NCBI GenBank assembly: GCA_050116035.1
Contig: JASFPJ010000231.1
Location: forward strand, 1-5,706
Source: SOIA01 sp050116035
GTDB taxonomy: Bacteria; Acidobacteriota; Aminicenantia; Aminicenantales; Aminicenantaceae
Length of the DNA stretch: 5,706 nt
Direction: 5' to 3'
Numbering within the stretch: the first letter of the stretch is position 1; each line of letters begins with the position of its first letter. Position numbers and translations under genes: made by a program. Under the pieces are notes generated by a model. It worked only from the letters and a program-made list of their open reading frames with translations, was not told where the DNA came from and ran no database searches. This document shows, piece by piece, positions 1 to 5,635 of this stretch.

Positions 1-51
1 GACGAAAAAGTCAAGTACATCATCGGTTAAGGAATAGGCACGAATGGCCTT
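1..51 (+). other. N-terminal coding sequence of the FlxC-like gene, cut by an in-frame TAA (28-30)
   Basis: Frame 1 reads DEKVKYIIG, then TAA at 28-30, then GIGTNGL, and runs directly into the MPVPVFVKK of the next open frame without a shift. From memory of FlxC/FrhB-like proteins, the segment before PVFV...PEDVDKL usually has a V(I/V)GY/F-G-x-GT pattern, which fits if the stop replaces one Tyr codon (TAT/TAC). I therefore read bases 1-51 as the N-terminal part of the same gene, whose true start lies left of the window. The alternative is that 1-30 is the last nine codons of a separate upstream gene. Against that, the next ATG (52) has no ribosome binding site at normal distance: AAGGA at 29-33 is 18 bases away. 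Confidence 0.6.
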
Positions 52-984
52 ATGCCTGTTCCGGTCTTCGTTAAAAAGCCGGAAGATGTCGACAAATTGA
101 TCTGGAACCCAATGTGTGTCCATAACCTCGCTCGGTTCCTTGCAGATGAGAAACAGAGAAAATCAAGAGAAAAACACACGGATGAAAGACCAATCGGGCT
201 CATCGTTAAAGGGTGTGACAGCCGGGCTCTGGTCGTCCTGCTCCAAGAGAAATTCATTAACCGAGAGGACGTCTACATCATCGGGGTTTCCTGCGAGAGC
301 GCCGGAGTCGTGGATGAGAAAAAACTCGCTAAAAAATTTAAAGATAAAAAAATCGAAGGAATCGAATTCGATGAAAAGGATAACATCGTTGTGACCACCA
401 AGGATGGAAAAGCCAAAACCCCTGCTTCAGATATACTGGCAGAGAGATGCCTTGAATGCCACGCCAACTTTCCTGTCATCTACGATGTCCTTCTTGGAGA
501 AAAAACCAAGCGGAAGCCGGAAAACCCTTTTCAATCCATAGAAAAAATGGAATCCCTTTCCGAAAAGGAGAAATGGAATTTCTGGAAAGAGCAGCTCTCG
601 AAGTGTATCCGATGCTATGCCTGCCGTTCCGTCTGCCCGATGTGTTACTGCGATGAGTGTGTGGTGGATACAATCACTTTTGCAGTCACGGCAGACACGA
701 CCGCCGATGAAAAAGCGCAGAAGATCAAATGGTTAGAAAAATCCCCTGTTTTATCCGAAAATTTTGTATACCATTTCATCCGGGCCATACATTTAGCTGG
801 GCGCTGCATCGACTGCGGGGAATGCGAGCGAGTTTGTCCTCTGGATATTCCCATCCGATTCCTGAACAAAAAACTGGAAAAAGAAGCCAAAGAGCTTTTT
901 GATTATGATGCGGGTTTTGACCCTGAGCGACCCTCTTTAGTCTCTTCATTCAGGGATGAAGACCCCGAAGATTTTATCAGGTGA
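52..984 (+). CDS. flxC: FlxC-like 4Fe-4S dicluster protein (FrhB/FdhB-related), N-terminus probably incomplete
   Basis: Iron-sulfur electron-transfer protein, likely cytoplasmic, of the kind found next to HdrA or NADH-oxidising flavoproteins. Counting from the ATG at 52 (310 residues), an FrhB-like segment contains KGCDSRAL (53-60) and a CLEC pair (C133, C136). The first ferredoxin motif has C185, C188, C191 and C195 and is followed by the extra cysteines C198, C200 and C203. The second is C252, C255, C258, C262-Pro. The acidic end, DEDPEDFIR, is typical of the group. The ATG at 52 is only the first start after an in-frame TAA (28-30); homologous sequence continues upstream, so the native protein is probably longer and this copy may be interrupted. 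The next gene starts 4 bases after the stop. The letter C rests on gene order in flxDCBA-type clusters; the 4Fe-4S dicluster call is firm, the exact partner is inferred. Confidence 0.85.
   Translation: MPVPVFVKKPEDVDKLIWNPMCVHNLARFLADEKQRKSREKHTDERPIGLIVKGCDSRALVVLLQEKFINREDVYIIGVSCESAGVVDEKKLAKKFKDKKIEGIEFDEKDNIVVTTKDGKAKTPASDILAERCLECHANFPVIYDVLLGEKTKRKPENPFQSIEKMESLSEKEKWNFWKEQLSKCIRCYACRSVCPMCYCDECVVDTITFAVTADTTADEKAQKIKWLEKSPVLSENFVYHFIRAIHLAGRCIDCGECERVCPLDIPIRFLNKKLEKEAKELFDYDAGFDPERPSLVSSFRDEDPEDFIR
979..984 (+). promoter_or_regulatory. ribosome binding site AGGTGA for the start at 989
   Basis: AGGTGA ends 4 bases before the ATG at 989 and includes the stop codon of the preceding gene, suggesting translational coupling. 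It favours 989 over the in-frame ATG at 956, which lies inside the upstream gene and has only a GG directly abutting it. Confidence 0.5.
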
Positions 985-988
985 AACG

Positions 989-2029
989 ATGGAAAAGGTA
1001 CTGGCAAAAAAATCCCTCCCTCAGTGGGTGAAGACGCTCTCTTCTCATAATATTTTTGCTCCTGTCGAGAAGGAGGAACTCTGGAGCTATGAACTCATCG
1101 AGAATCCTGAACAGATCAGCCTGGACTATCCGAACACTGTTCTTTCTCCAAAAAAAATAATCTTCCCTCAGAGAGAAGTTTATCTGGAGTTCTTGGTTTC
1201 GAATGAGAATGGTTTGGAAGTGAAAGAGATTCTTCCTGATGAAAAACCTTCTATTATTTTCGGAGTGAGACCCTGTGACGCGAAAGCGTTAACCCTGACG
1301 GATAAGGTCTTTGGGGGAGACTTCGAAGACCTTTACTACTGGAACAGAAGAAAACACACAGCTCTGGTGGGCCTCTCCTGCAGCACACCCCCCTCTCCCA
1401 ACTGCTTCTGTCTCACTGTGGACGGATCTCCGTTCTCTAAAGAAGGACTGGATGTGTTGATGACGGATCTCGGGGATAAATACTTCATAGAGACTATTAC
1501 TAAAAAGGGCGAACAGCTCGTCAATTCAGCCAAGGCTCTCTTCAAGGTTCCAACAGAAAAAGACAAGAAAAATCTGACGAAAATCCAAACAGAGGCCAAG
1601 AAAAAGATCAAGCGTCAAGTCGAAAACATCAAAAAAATCCCCCCAAAACTCAAAGATATGTTCGACACTTCACTCTGGGATGAAGAATCCATGAGCTGCA
1701 TCCGATGCGGGATCTGCACTTACCTCTGCCCGACATGTCACTGTTTCGATATCAACGACGAGGTCGATTCACACTCTCCTCTCAAGGGGAAGAGGGTCCG
1801 AACCTGGGACAACTGCCAATTCCCGGATTTTACCATGCATTCTTCAGGACACAATCCCAGGCCGGATAAGGCCTCCCGGTTGCGCCAGAGAATCATGCAT
1901 AAATTCCAGTATTTTGTCGAACGGCACAAGAATTATCAGTGTACGGGGTGCGGACGGTGTATTTCACAGTGTCCAGTCGGAATAGACATTATAGAAGTTC
2001 TCGATAAGGTGAGAGATTATGGAGCGTAA
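989..2029 (+). CDS. flxB: FlxB-like (AsrA/HydB family) 4Fe-4S dicluster protein
   Basis: Iron-sulfur subunit related to anaerobic sulfite reductase subunit A and to the beta subunit of archaeal sulfhydrogenase, which pass electrons between an NAD(P)H-oxidising flavoprotein and a catalytic partner. From the ATG at 989 the protein is 346 residues. It shows the family signature FGVRPCDAKAL (91-101), then GLSCSTPPSPNCFC (128-141). A Lys-rich linker (about 186-222) precedes the first cluster motif, C237, C240, C243, C247, with extra cysteines C250 and C252. The second cluster motif is C318, C321, C324, C328-Pro. A longer frame can start at ATG 956, but that would overlap the previous gene by 29 bases without a proper ribosome binding site. 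The gene overlaps the next by 11 bases, so the two are surely co-translated. Pairing with an AsrB/HydG-like neighbour strongly supports the family. The FlxB name is inferred from order. Confidence 0.9.
   Translation: MEKVLAKKSLPQWVKTLSSHNIFAPVEKEELWSYELIENPEQISLDYPNTVLSPKKIIFPQREVYLEFLVSNENGLEVKEILPDEKPSIIFGVRPCDAKALTLTDKVFGGDFEDLYYWNRRKHTALVGLSCSTPPSPNCFCLTVDGSPFSKEGLDVLMTDLGDKYFIETITKKGEQLVNSAKALFKVPTEKDKKNLTKIQTEAKKKIKRQVENIKKIPPKLKDMFDTSLWDEESMSCIRCGICTYLCPTCHCFDINDEVDSHSPLKGKRVRTWDNCQFPDFTMHSSGHNPRPDKASRLRQRIMHKFQYFVERHKNYQCTGCGRCISQCPVGIDIIEVLDKVRDYGA
2006..2012 (+). promoter_or_regulatory. ribosome binding site AAGGTGA for the FlxA-like gene
   Basis: AAGGTGA lies inside the 3' end of the flxB-like gene, 6 bases before the ATG at 2019. 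It supports that start and coupling of the two overlapping genes. Confidence 0.65.
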
Positions 2030-2843
2030 TACCTATATTCCAAAACTGGCCAAAATCATTGATATCAAGGAAGAAGTCGGCGGCGCCCGGCCCATTAAAA
2101 CCTTCAGGGCTGAGTTTCAGGAAAAGAATGGTTTTTCTTTCAAAAGCGGACAGTGTGCCATGCTCTCTGTTTTTGGAAAAGGGGAATCGATGATCTCTAT
2201 TTCCTCCTCCCCTCTGGTCAAAGATTACCTGCAATTCAGTATATTGAAGATGGGAAGAGTCACCTCTTCTATTCATGACTTACAATTGGGAGACGCCATA
2301 GGAATCAGGGGCCCTTACGGAAATAGCTTCCCGATGGAAAAGTGGAAAGGGAAAAACTTGATATTTATCGGAGGGGGTATCGGACTGGCTCCCATCTGGT
2401 CAGTTCTCCACACGGCTCTAGGAAAAAAAGAAAATTACGGAGAGCTCATGTTGATCTACGGAGCGAGGACATCAAAAGATATTGTGTTCAAGGAAGAACT
2501 GGAAGAGCTCCGAAAAAAGATGAAAGTCCACCTCTCCGTGGATGTGGAAGAGCCGGAGTGGAAAGAGTTCGTTGGGTTTGTTCCCCTGAATGTGCTGGAA
2601 ATCAAACCGTCACCCAAAAACGCGATCGCAGTGACCTGCGGCCCACCGATCATGATCAAATTTGTCATTCAAAACTTAGAGGCCCTGGGCTTCAAGGACG
2701 ATCAGATTTACACAACTGTCGAGAACAAGATGAAATGTGGAATCGGAAAATGCGGAAGATGCAATATCGGTATGCATTATGTGTGTAAAGACGGTCCTGT
2801 TTATTCATGGGCCGAACTCAAGAATTTGCCTCAAGAATATTAA
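2019..2843 (+). CDS. flxA: FlxA-like FAD/NAD(P)H-binding oxidoreductase with C-terminal [2Fe-2S] site (AsrB/HydG family)
   Basis: Flavoprotein of the ferredoxin-NADP reductase fold that moves electrons between NAD(P)H and iron-sulfur partners; 274 residues, normal for the AsrB/HydG/PyrK-like group. The order is: an FAD-binding beta-barrel with SGQCAML (43-49), the flavin motif ISISSSP (59-65) and the loop GIRGPYGNSFP (95-105); the NAD(P)-binding Rossmann part with FIGGGIGLAP (116-125), YGART (147-151) and VTCGPP (205-210); then cysteines C240, C245, C248 and C256, the spacing expected for a [2Fe-2S] cluster (KCGIGKCGRC). The start overlaps the end of the flxB-like gene by 11 bases and has a good ribosome binding site. 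It is the probable NADH entry point of the cluster. NADH versus NADPH preference cannot be read safely here. Sulfite reductase subunit B is less likely because no asrC is present; sulfhydrogenase gamma is unlikely because no hydrogenase subunits are seen. Confidence 0.9.
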   Translation: MERNTYIPKLAKIIDIKEEVGGARPIKTFRAEFQEKNGFSFKSGQCAMLSVFGKGESMISISSSPLVKDYLQFSILKMGRVTSSIHDLQLGDAIGIRGPYGNSFPMEKWKGKNLIFIGGGIGLAPIWSVLHTALGKKENYGELMLIYGARTSKDIVFKEELEELRKKMKVHLSVDVEEPEWKEFVGFVPLNVLEIKPSPKNAIAVTCGPPIMIKFVIQNLEALGFKDDQIYTTVENKMKCGIGKCGRCNIGMHYVCKDGPVYSWAELKNLPQEY

Positions 2844-2850
2844 AAGGAGA
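2842..2850 (+). promoter_or_regulatory. ribosome binding site AAAAGGAGA deciding the start at 2858
   Basis: A strong AGGAG core (2845-2849) sits 8 bases before the ATG at 2858, straight after the stop of the FlxA-like gene. The open frame extends back to an ATG at 2807 inside the upstream gene, but this site makes 2858 the better start. The internal ATG at 2939 is preceded only by a run of A. Confidence 0.75.
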
Positions 2851-2857
2851 TATCGCG

Positions 2858-3601
2858 ATGGCAACACAGATGACAGCCAAAAAGAAGCCAGTCAAATCAA
2901 CTCAAGCAAAAAAGGCAAAAAAAGATAAGACAAAAAAAATGGCTACAGTCTTTATTATGGGAAAAGCCCATGAAGTTCCTGCTGAGGCGACGATCATGGG
3001 GGCTATCGAGTACGCTGGCTACCAGATAAAAAGAGGGGCCGGATGCCGCGAAGGATTCTGCGGGGCCTGCGCCACTGTCTACCGCATGCCCGGTGACTAT
3101 AAAATCTATACAGGTCTCGCCTGCACCACAATCGTTGAGGATGGCATGTGGCTCTCTCAGCTTCCCGCAATTCCTGCCCAAAAGCCAGTCTATGATATCA
3201 ATAAGTTAGAACCGAATGTGGCCACGTTCCAGAAGCTCTATCCCGAGGTCTTCCGCTGTGTTTCATGCAACACCTGCACGAAAGCCTGTCCTCAAGACCT
3301 GGAGGTCATGGATTACATCAATGCAGTCATAAGGGGAGACATCGAAGCAGTCATGGACCTCTCCTTCGACTGCCTCAGCTGCGGGCTGTGCGCTATCAGA
3401 TGCCCTGCTGAAATCGTCCAGTTCAATGTTGGGCTTCTTGCGAAAAGGCTTTATGGAAAATATCTCGCCAAAGAAAGCAAACAGCTCAAGAAAAGAATAA
3501 ATGAAATTAAAAAGCATAAATACGATAAAGAATACGATGAAATGATGAATATGAAAAAAGATAAATTGAAGAAAAAATACTATGAAAGAGACCTTGAATA
3601 G
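2858..3601 (+). CDS. Soluble fumarate reductase/succinate dehydrogenase-like iron-sulfur subunit (2Fe-2S + 2x 4Fe-4S)
   Basis: Electron-transfer subunit resembling SdhB/FrdB and the N-terminal part of thiol:fumarate reductase TfrB, 247 residues. Residues 1-28 are a Lys/Ala-rich tail (11 Lys in 28). A 2Fe-2S ferredoxin domain follows with C63, C68, C71 and C89 (CREGFCGAC...C). Two standard [4Fe-4S] motifs come next: C134, C137, C140, C144-Pro and C172, C175, C178, C182-Pro. Membrane SdhB/FrdB proteins instead have one motif altered to hold a [3Fe-4S] cluster that faces quinone. Here both look like full [4Fe-4S] sites, and there is neither the CCG domain of TfrB nor a membrane segment. The end (about 206-247) is a very basic, helical-looking tail. 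The 14-base gap after the FlxA-like gene implies one transcript. It probably links the Flx-like proteins to the flavoprotein encoded at 3748-5415. Fold and cofactors are clear; physiological acceptor and partner are inferred. Confidence 0.87.
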   Translation: MATQMTAKKKPVKSTQAKKAKKDKTKKMATVFIMGKAHEVPAEATIMGAIEYAGYQIKRGAGCREGFCGACATVYRMPGDYKIYTGLACTTIVEDGMWLSQLPAIPAQKPVYDINKLEPNVATFQKLYPEVFRCVSCNTCTKACPQDLEVMDYINAVIRGDIEAVMDLSFDCLSCGLCAIRCPAEIVQFNVGLLAKRLYGKYLAKESKQLKKRINEIKKHKYDKEYDEMMNMKKDKLKKKYYERDLE

Positions 3602-3659
3602 AACAATGCTCTTATCTCAAAAAAACATGTTAAACAAAAGTATATTCTCAAATACCTGT

Positions 3660-3734
3660 GTCATTGCGAGAAACGAAGCGAAGAAGCAATCCCATGATGA
3701 GATTGCCGCACTTCCTTCGCTCACTCACAACATG
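3660..3734 (+). repeat. Dispersed palindromic repeat, diverged copy (GTCATTGCGAG...GCAATC family)
   Basis: The left arm begins GTCATTGCGAG at 3660 and ends GCAATC at 3691. The right arm begins GAGATTGCC at 3699 and ends around CACAACATG at 3734. The reverse complement of the right arm aligns with the left arm through (A/G)TTG(C/T)GAG, CGAAG, GAAG and GCAATC, with scattered mismatches. A second, better preserved copy lies at 5534-5635. It fills the intergenic space just before the ribosome binding site of the flavoprotein gene. Short dispersed repeats of this type are known from many anaerobe genomes; this one looks like a non-coding, MITE/REP-like element. No transposase is present. Confidence 0.75.
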
Positions 3735-3741
3735 TAAGGAG
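3735..3741 (+). promoter_or_regulatory. ribosome binding site TAAGGAG deciding the start at 3748
   Basis: TAAGGAG ends 6 bases before ATG 3748, immediately after the dispersed repeat. It rules against the longer frame from GTG 3658, whose first 30 codons are mostly translated repeat. Confidence 0.8.
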
Positions 3742-3747
3742 TATCCG

Positions 3748-5415
3748 ATGTATCCAGAATACATGAGCCCATCACTCGAAAAAGTCACTCAAACCCGGAA
3801 TAAGAGGTTTGAGCTAGCCAAATCAGGGAAACCCGTTTTTCCTCAAATGAGTGCTGAAGAACGGGAGGAAGTCCTGAATAAATTCCATCCGGACTACAAA
3901 CCTGATGCCAGACGCAAGATAAGAATCGGTCCCAATAAAGGTGAAGTCATCACCACAGAAGTGGCAGACATGCTGGAGTCGCACTCCAGGATAAAGCCCA
4001 ACATGTTCGACCTCACCAAGCCTGATTATGAAACGGATGTTTTGATAATCGGTGGAGGCGGGGCTGGTTGTGCAGCCGCTATCCTCACCATGCAACAAGG
4101 TGCAAAATCAATTATCTCCACCAAGCTTAGGTTGGGTGATGCCAATTCGATGATGTCTCAAGGCGGCATGCAAGCAGCCGTGACCGAACAGGACCCCCCG
4201 ACACGACACTATCTGGATGCCATCGGAGGAGGCCATTTTGACAATAAACCTGAACTTGTCCGTGCTCTGACCGAAGACGGGCCTGAAGTGGTGAAATGGC
4301 TTGAAGATCTGGGTGTTGTATGGGACAAGCATGATGATGGTTCTCTACAGGTCCTCCATGGAGGAGGCACCTCCAGGAAGAGGATGCATTCCTGCAGGGA
4401 TTATACCGGCGCGATTATCTTGCGGACTCTGATGGATGAAGTCAGGAATCATCCGGACAAAATCACCATTCTTGAATTTATGCCCATTGTCGAACTCCTC
4501 CTGGACAGCAAAGGTCAATGTGCCGGTGGAGTCCTGTATAACATCGAGACAGAGGAATATTTCACCGTCAAAGCCAAAGCTACGATCATTGCCACAGGCG
4601 GATACGGACGGCTTCACATCAGAGGTTTCGACACAACCAATCATTACGGAGCCACTGGAGATGGCTTGATAATGGCTTATCGAGCCGGCGCAAAACTCAT
4701 GTATATGGATTCGGTTCAGTACCATCCTACCGGATCGGTCTTTCCTGAACAGATCGCTGGCTTCTTAATCACCGAAAAGATTAGAGGAGCTGGAGGGCAG
4801 CCTCTTAACAAACACGGCGAACTTTTTGTCTTCCCGCGCGAGCCAAGAGATGTGGAAAGTTCCGCATTCATCAGAGAATGTCTGGAGAGGAAAAATGGCA
4901 TCGAAACTCCAAGCGGCCGTCTTGGGATTTGGCTGGATTCCCCGCTTATCGAAATGCTCCAGGGAGAAGGTTACATCAACAAACAGTTCCCGGCCATGCA
5001 CCGCCAGTTCATCCGCTACGGGATTGATATCACTGAAGAGCCGATGCTCGTCTATCCTTCCCTTCACTACCAGAACGGGGGAGTTGAGATAAACGTGAAA
5101 TGTGAAACAAACATTCCAGGTTTGTATGTGGCTGGCGAAGCTTCGGGTGGTGTGCACGGAAGAAACCGACTGATGGGAAATTCCGTTCTGGACTACAACG
5201 TCTTTGGCCGCCGGGCTGGAATATCCGCCACCTCATACAGCAAATCTGTCAAATTGGGCTCTCTCACTCTGCAGCATATCACAGAATATGAGAACGAGCT
5301 GAAAAAAGCCAAGATTAAAACAGACCTCATCTCGCCTGTTCTCCTGCCATCCTACACGCCAGAGGATGTGAGAAAACGGCAGCTGACAGCTCACTACGAA
5401 GGCACCCTCCGCTAG
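3748..5415 (+). CDS. Fumarate reductase/succinate dehydrogenase-type flavoprotein, soluble, probably non-covalent FAD
   Basis: FAD enzyme expected to interconvert fumarate and succinate or a similar enoate; 555 residues from ATG 3748. Residues 1-95 are a hydrophilic extension absent from ordinary FrdA/SdhA. The FAD Rossmann motif is DVLIIGGGGAGCAAA (97-111). At the flavin-attachment position, aligned by the following (A/S)(E/Q)GG, the sequence is NSMMSQGG (133-140), with Asn in place of the His that holds covalent FAD, as in L-aspartate oxidase-like enzymes. Further motifs are ATGGYGR (282-288), QYHPTG (324-329), TEKIRGAGG (342-350), the catalytic Arg of EPRDVESSA (R367), SLHYQNGG with H440, GLYVAGEASGGVHG (458-471) and NRLMGNS with R474. 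So the substrate-binding His/Arg set looks complete. The C-terminal helical domain is shorter than in membrane enzymes, similar to TfrA. No signal peptide or membrane segment is seen and no sdhC/D follows. L-aspartate oxidase is the main alternative, but the iron-sulfur subunit next door argues for a fumarate reductase-type role. Confidence 0.88.
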   Translation: MYPEYMSPSLEKVTQTRNKRFELAKSGKPVFPQMSAEEREEVLNKFHPDYKPDARRKIRIGPNKGEVITTEVADMLESHSRIKPNMFDLTKPDYETDVLIIGGGGAGCAAAILTMQQGAKSIISTKLRLGDANSMMSQGGMQAAVTEQDPPTRHYLDAIGGGHFDNKPELVRALTEDGPEVVKWLEDLGVVWDKHDDGSLQVLHGGGTSRKRMHSCRDYTGAIILRTLMDEVRNHPDKITILEFMPIVELLLDSKGQCAGGVLYNIETEEYFTVKAKATIIATGGYGRLHIRGFDTTNHYGATGDGLIMAYRAGAKLMYMDSVQYHPTGSVFPEQIAGFLITEKIRGAGGQPLNKHGELFVFPREPRDVESSAFIRECLERKNGIETPSGRLGIWLDSPLIEMLQGEGYINKQFPAMHRQFIRYGIDITEEPMLVYPSLHYQNGGVEINVKCETNIPGLYVAGEASGGVHGRNRLMGNSVLDYNVFGRRAGISATSYSKSVKLGSLTLQHITEYENELKKAKIKTDLISPVLLPSYTPEDVRKRQLTAHYEGTLR

Positions 5416-5423
5416 TCATTCAT

Positions 5424-5489
5424 AAAATCTGTCGACACTACATACTAAATAATAATTAAAAACATCTCTATCTTATGTCGACAGCTTTT
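5424..5489. repeat. Long inverted repeat with two TGTCGACA palindromes
   Basis: AAAATCTGTCGACA (5424-5437) is matched by TGTCGACAGCTTTT (5476-5489): 13 of 14 positions pair, with one T/C mismatch, around a 38-base AT-rich loop. Each arm also contains the perfect 8-base palindrome TGTCGACA (5430-5437 and 5476-5483), spaced 46 bases apart. It begins 9 bases after the flavoprotein stop codon. It could be a factor-independent-like transcription end (the downstream arm runs into CTTTTCCCC), a pair of protein-binding sites, or the remnant of a small mobile element. The large loop and broken T run make a classical terminator only moderately likely. Confidence 0.6.
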
Positions 5490-5533
5490 CCCCTTTGGGC
5501 GAGCAAATCTGACGACCTCTTCTTTAAAAAATT

Positions 5534-5635
5534 GTCATCGCGAGTGAAGCGTGGCAATCCCGTAGAGAGAAATTATATTATTACTGGATTTAAGATATCC
5601 TTTTTACGAGATTGCTTCACTCCGTTCGCAATGAC
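5534..5635. repeat. Dispersed palindromic repeat, near-complete copy (102 bases)
   Basis: The left arm starts GTCATCGCGAGTGAAGCG (5534) and runs to CCCGTA (5564). The right arm starts TACGAGATTGCTTC (5605) and ends TTCGCAATGAC (5635). The reverse complement of the right arm, GTCATTGCGAACGG..., aligns to the left arm over nearly its whole length with small indels, leaving a 40-base AT-rich centre. The termini are perfect inverted GTCAT/ATGAC. It belongs to the same family as the copy at 3660-3734. No internal coding sequence is seen, consistent with a MITE-like or large REP-like element. Confidence 0.8.

Noticed and set aside
44..100. ATG at 44, well spaced from AAGGA at 29-33, as the start of the FlxC-like gene
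   Set aside because: It is in a different frame and reaches a stop after 18 codons; using it would need a frameshift, whereas frame 1 continues cleanly upstream apart from the TAA.
956..988. ATG 956 as the start of the FlxB-like gene
   Set aside because: It lies inside the upstream coding sequence without a spaced ribosome binding site; ATG 989 has AGGTGA just before it and begins with typical family sequence.
2019..2843. Anaerobic sulfite reductase subunits AsrA/AsrB (genes at 989 and 2019)
   Set aside because: The families match, but there is no AsrC catalytic (siroheme) subunit and the neighbours are FlxC-like and fumarate reductase-like, so an Flx-type role fits better.
2807..2857. ATG 2807 as the start of the FrdB-like protein
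   Set aside because: It is inside the FlxA-like gene and unrelated to the family; a strong AGGAG precedes ATG 2858.
3640..3648. TATATT near 3641 as a promoter -10 box for the flavoprotein gene
   Set aside because: No convincing -35 element at 16-18 bases upstream; the stretch is simply AT-rich.
3660..3734. CRISPR repeat
   Set aside because: Only two distant, diverged, palindromic copies with no regular spacers; they fit a dispersed element family.
3658..3747. 30-residue N-terminal extension of the flavoprotein from GTG 3658
   Set aside because: The bases are a dispersed palindromic repeat, and TAAGGAG marks the true start at 3748.
4345..5157. Long minus-strand open frames opposite the flavoprotein gene
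   Set aside because: They are antisense to a fully conserved flavoprotein, have no recognisable motifs or ribosome binding sites, and are shadows of codon bias.
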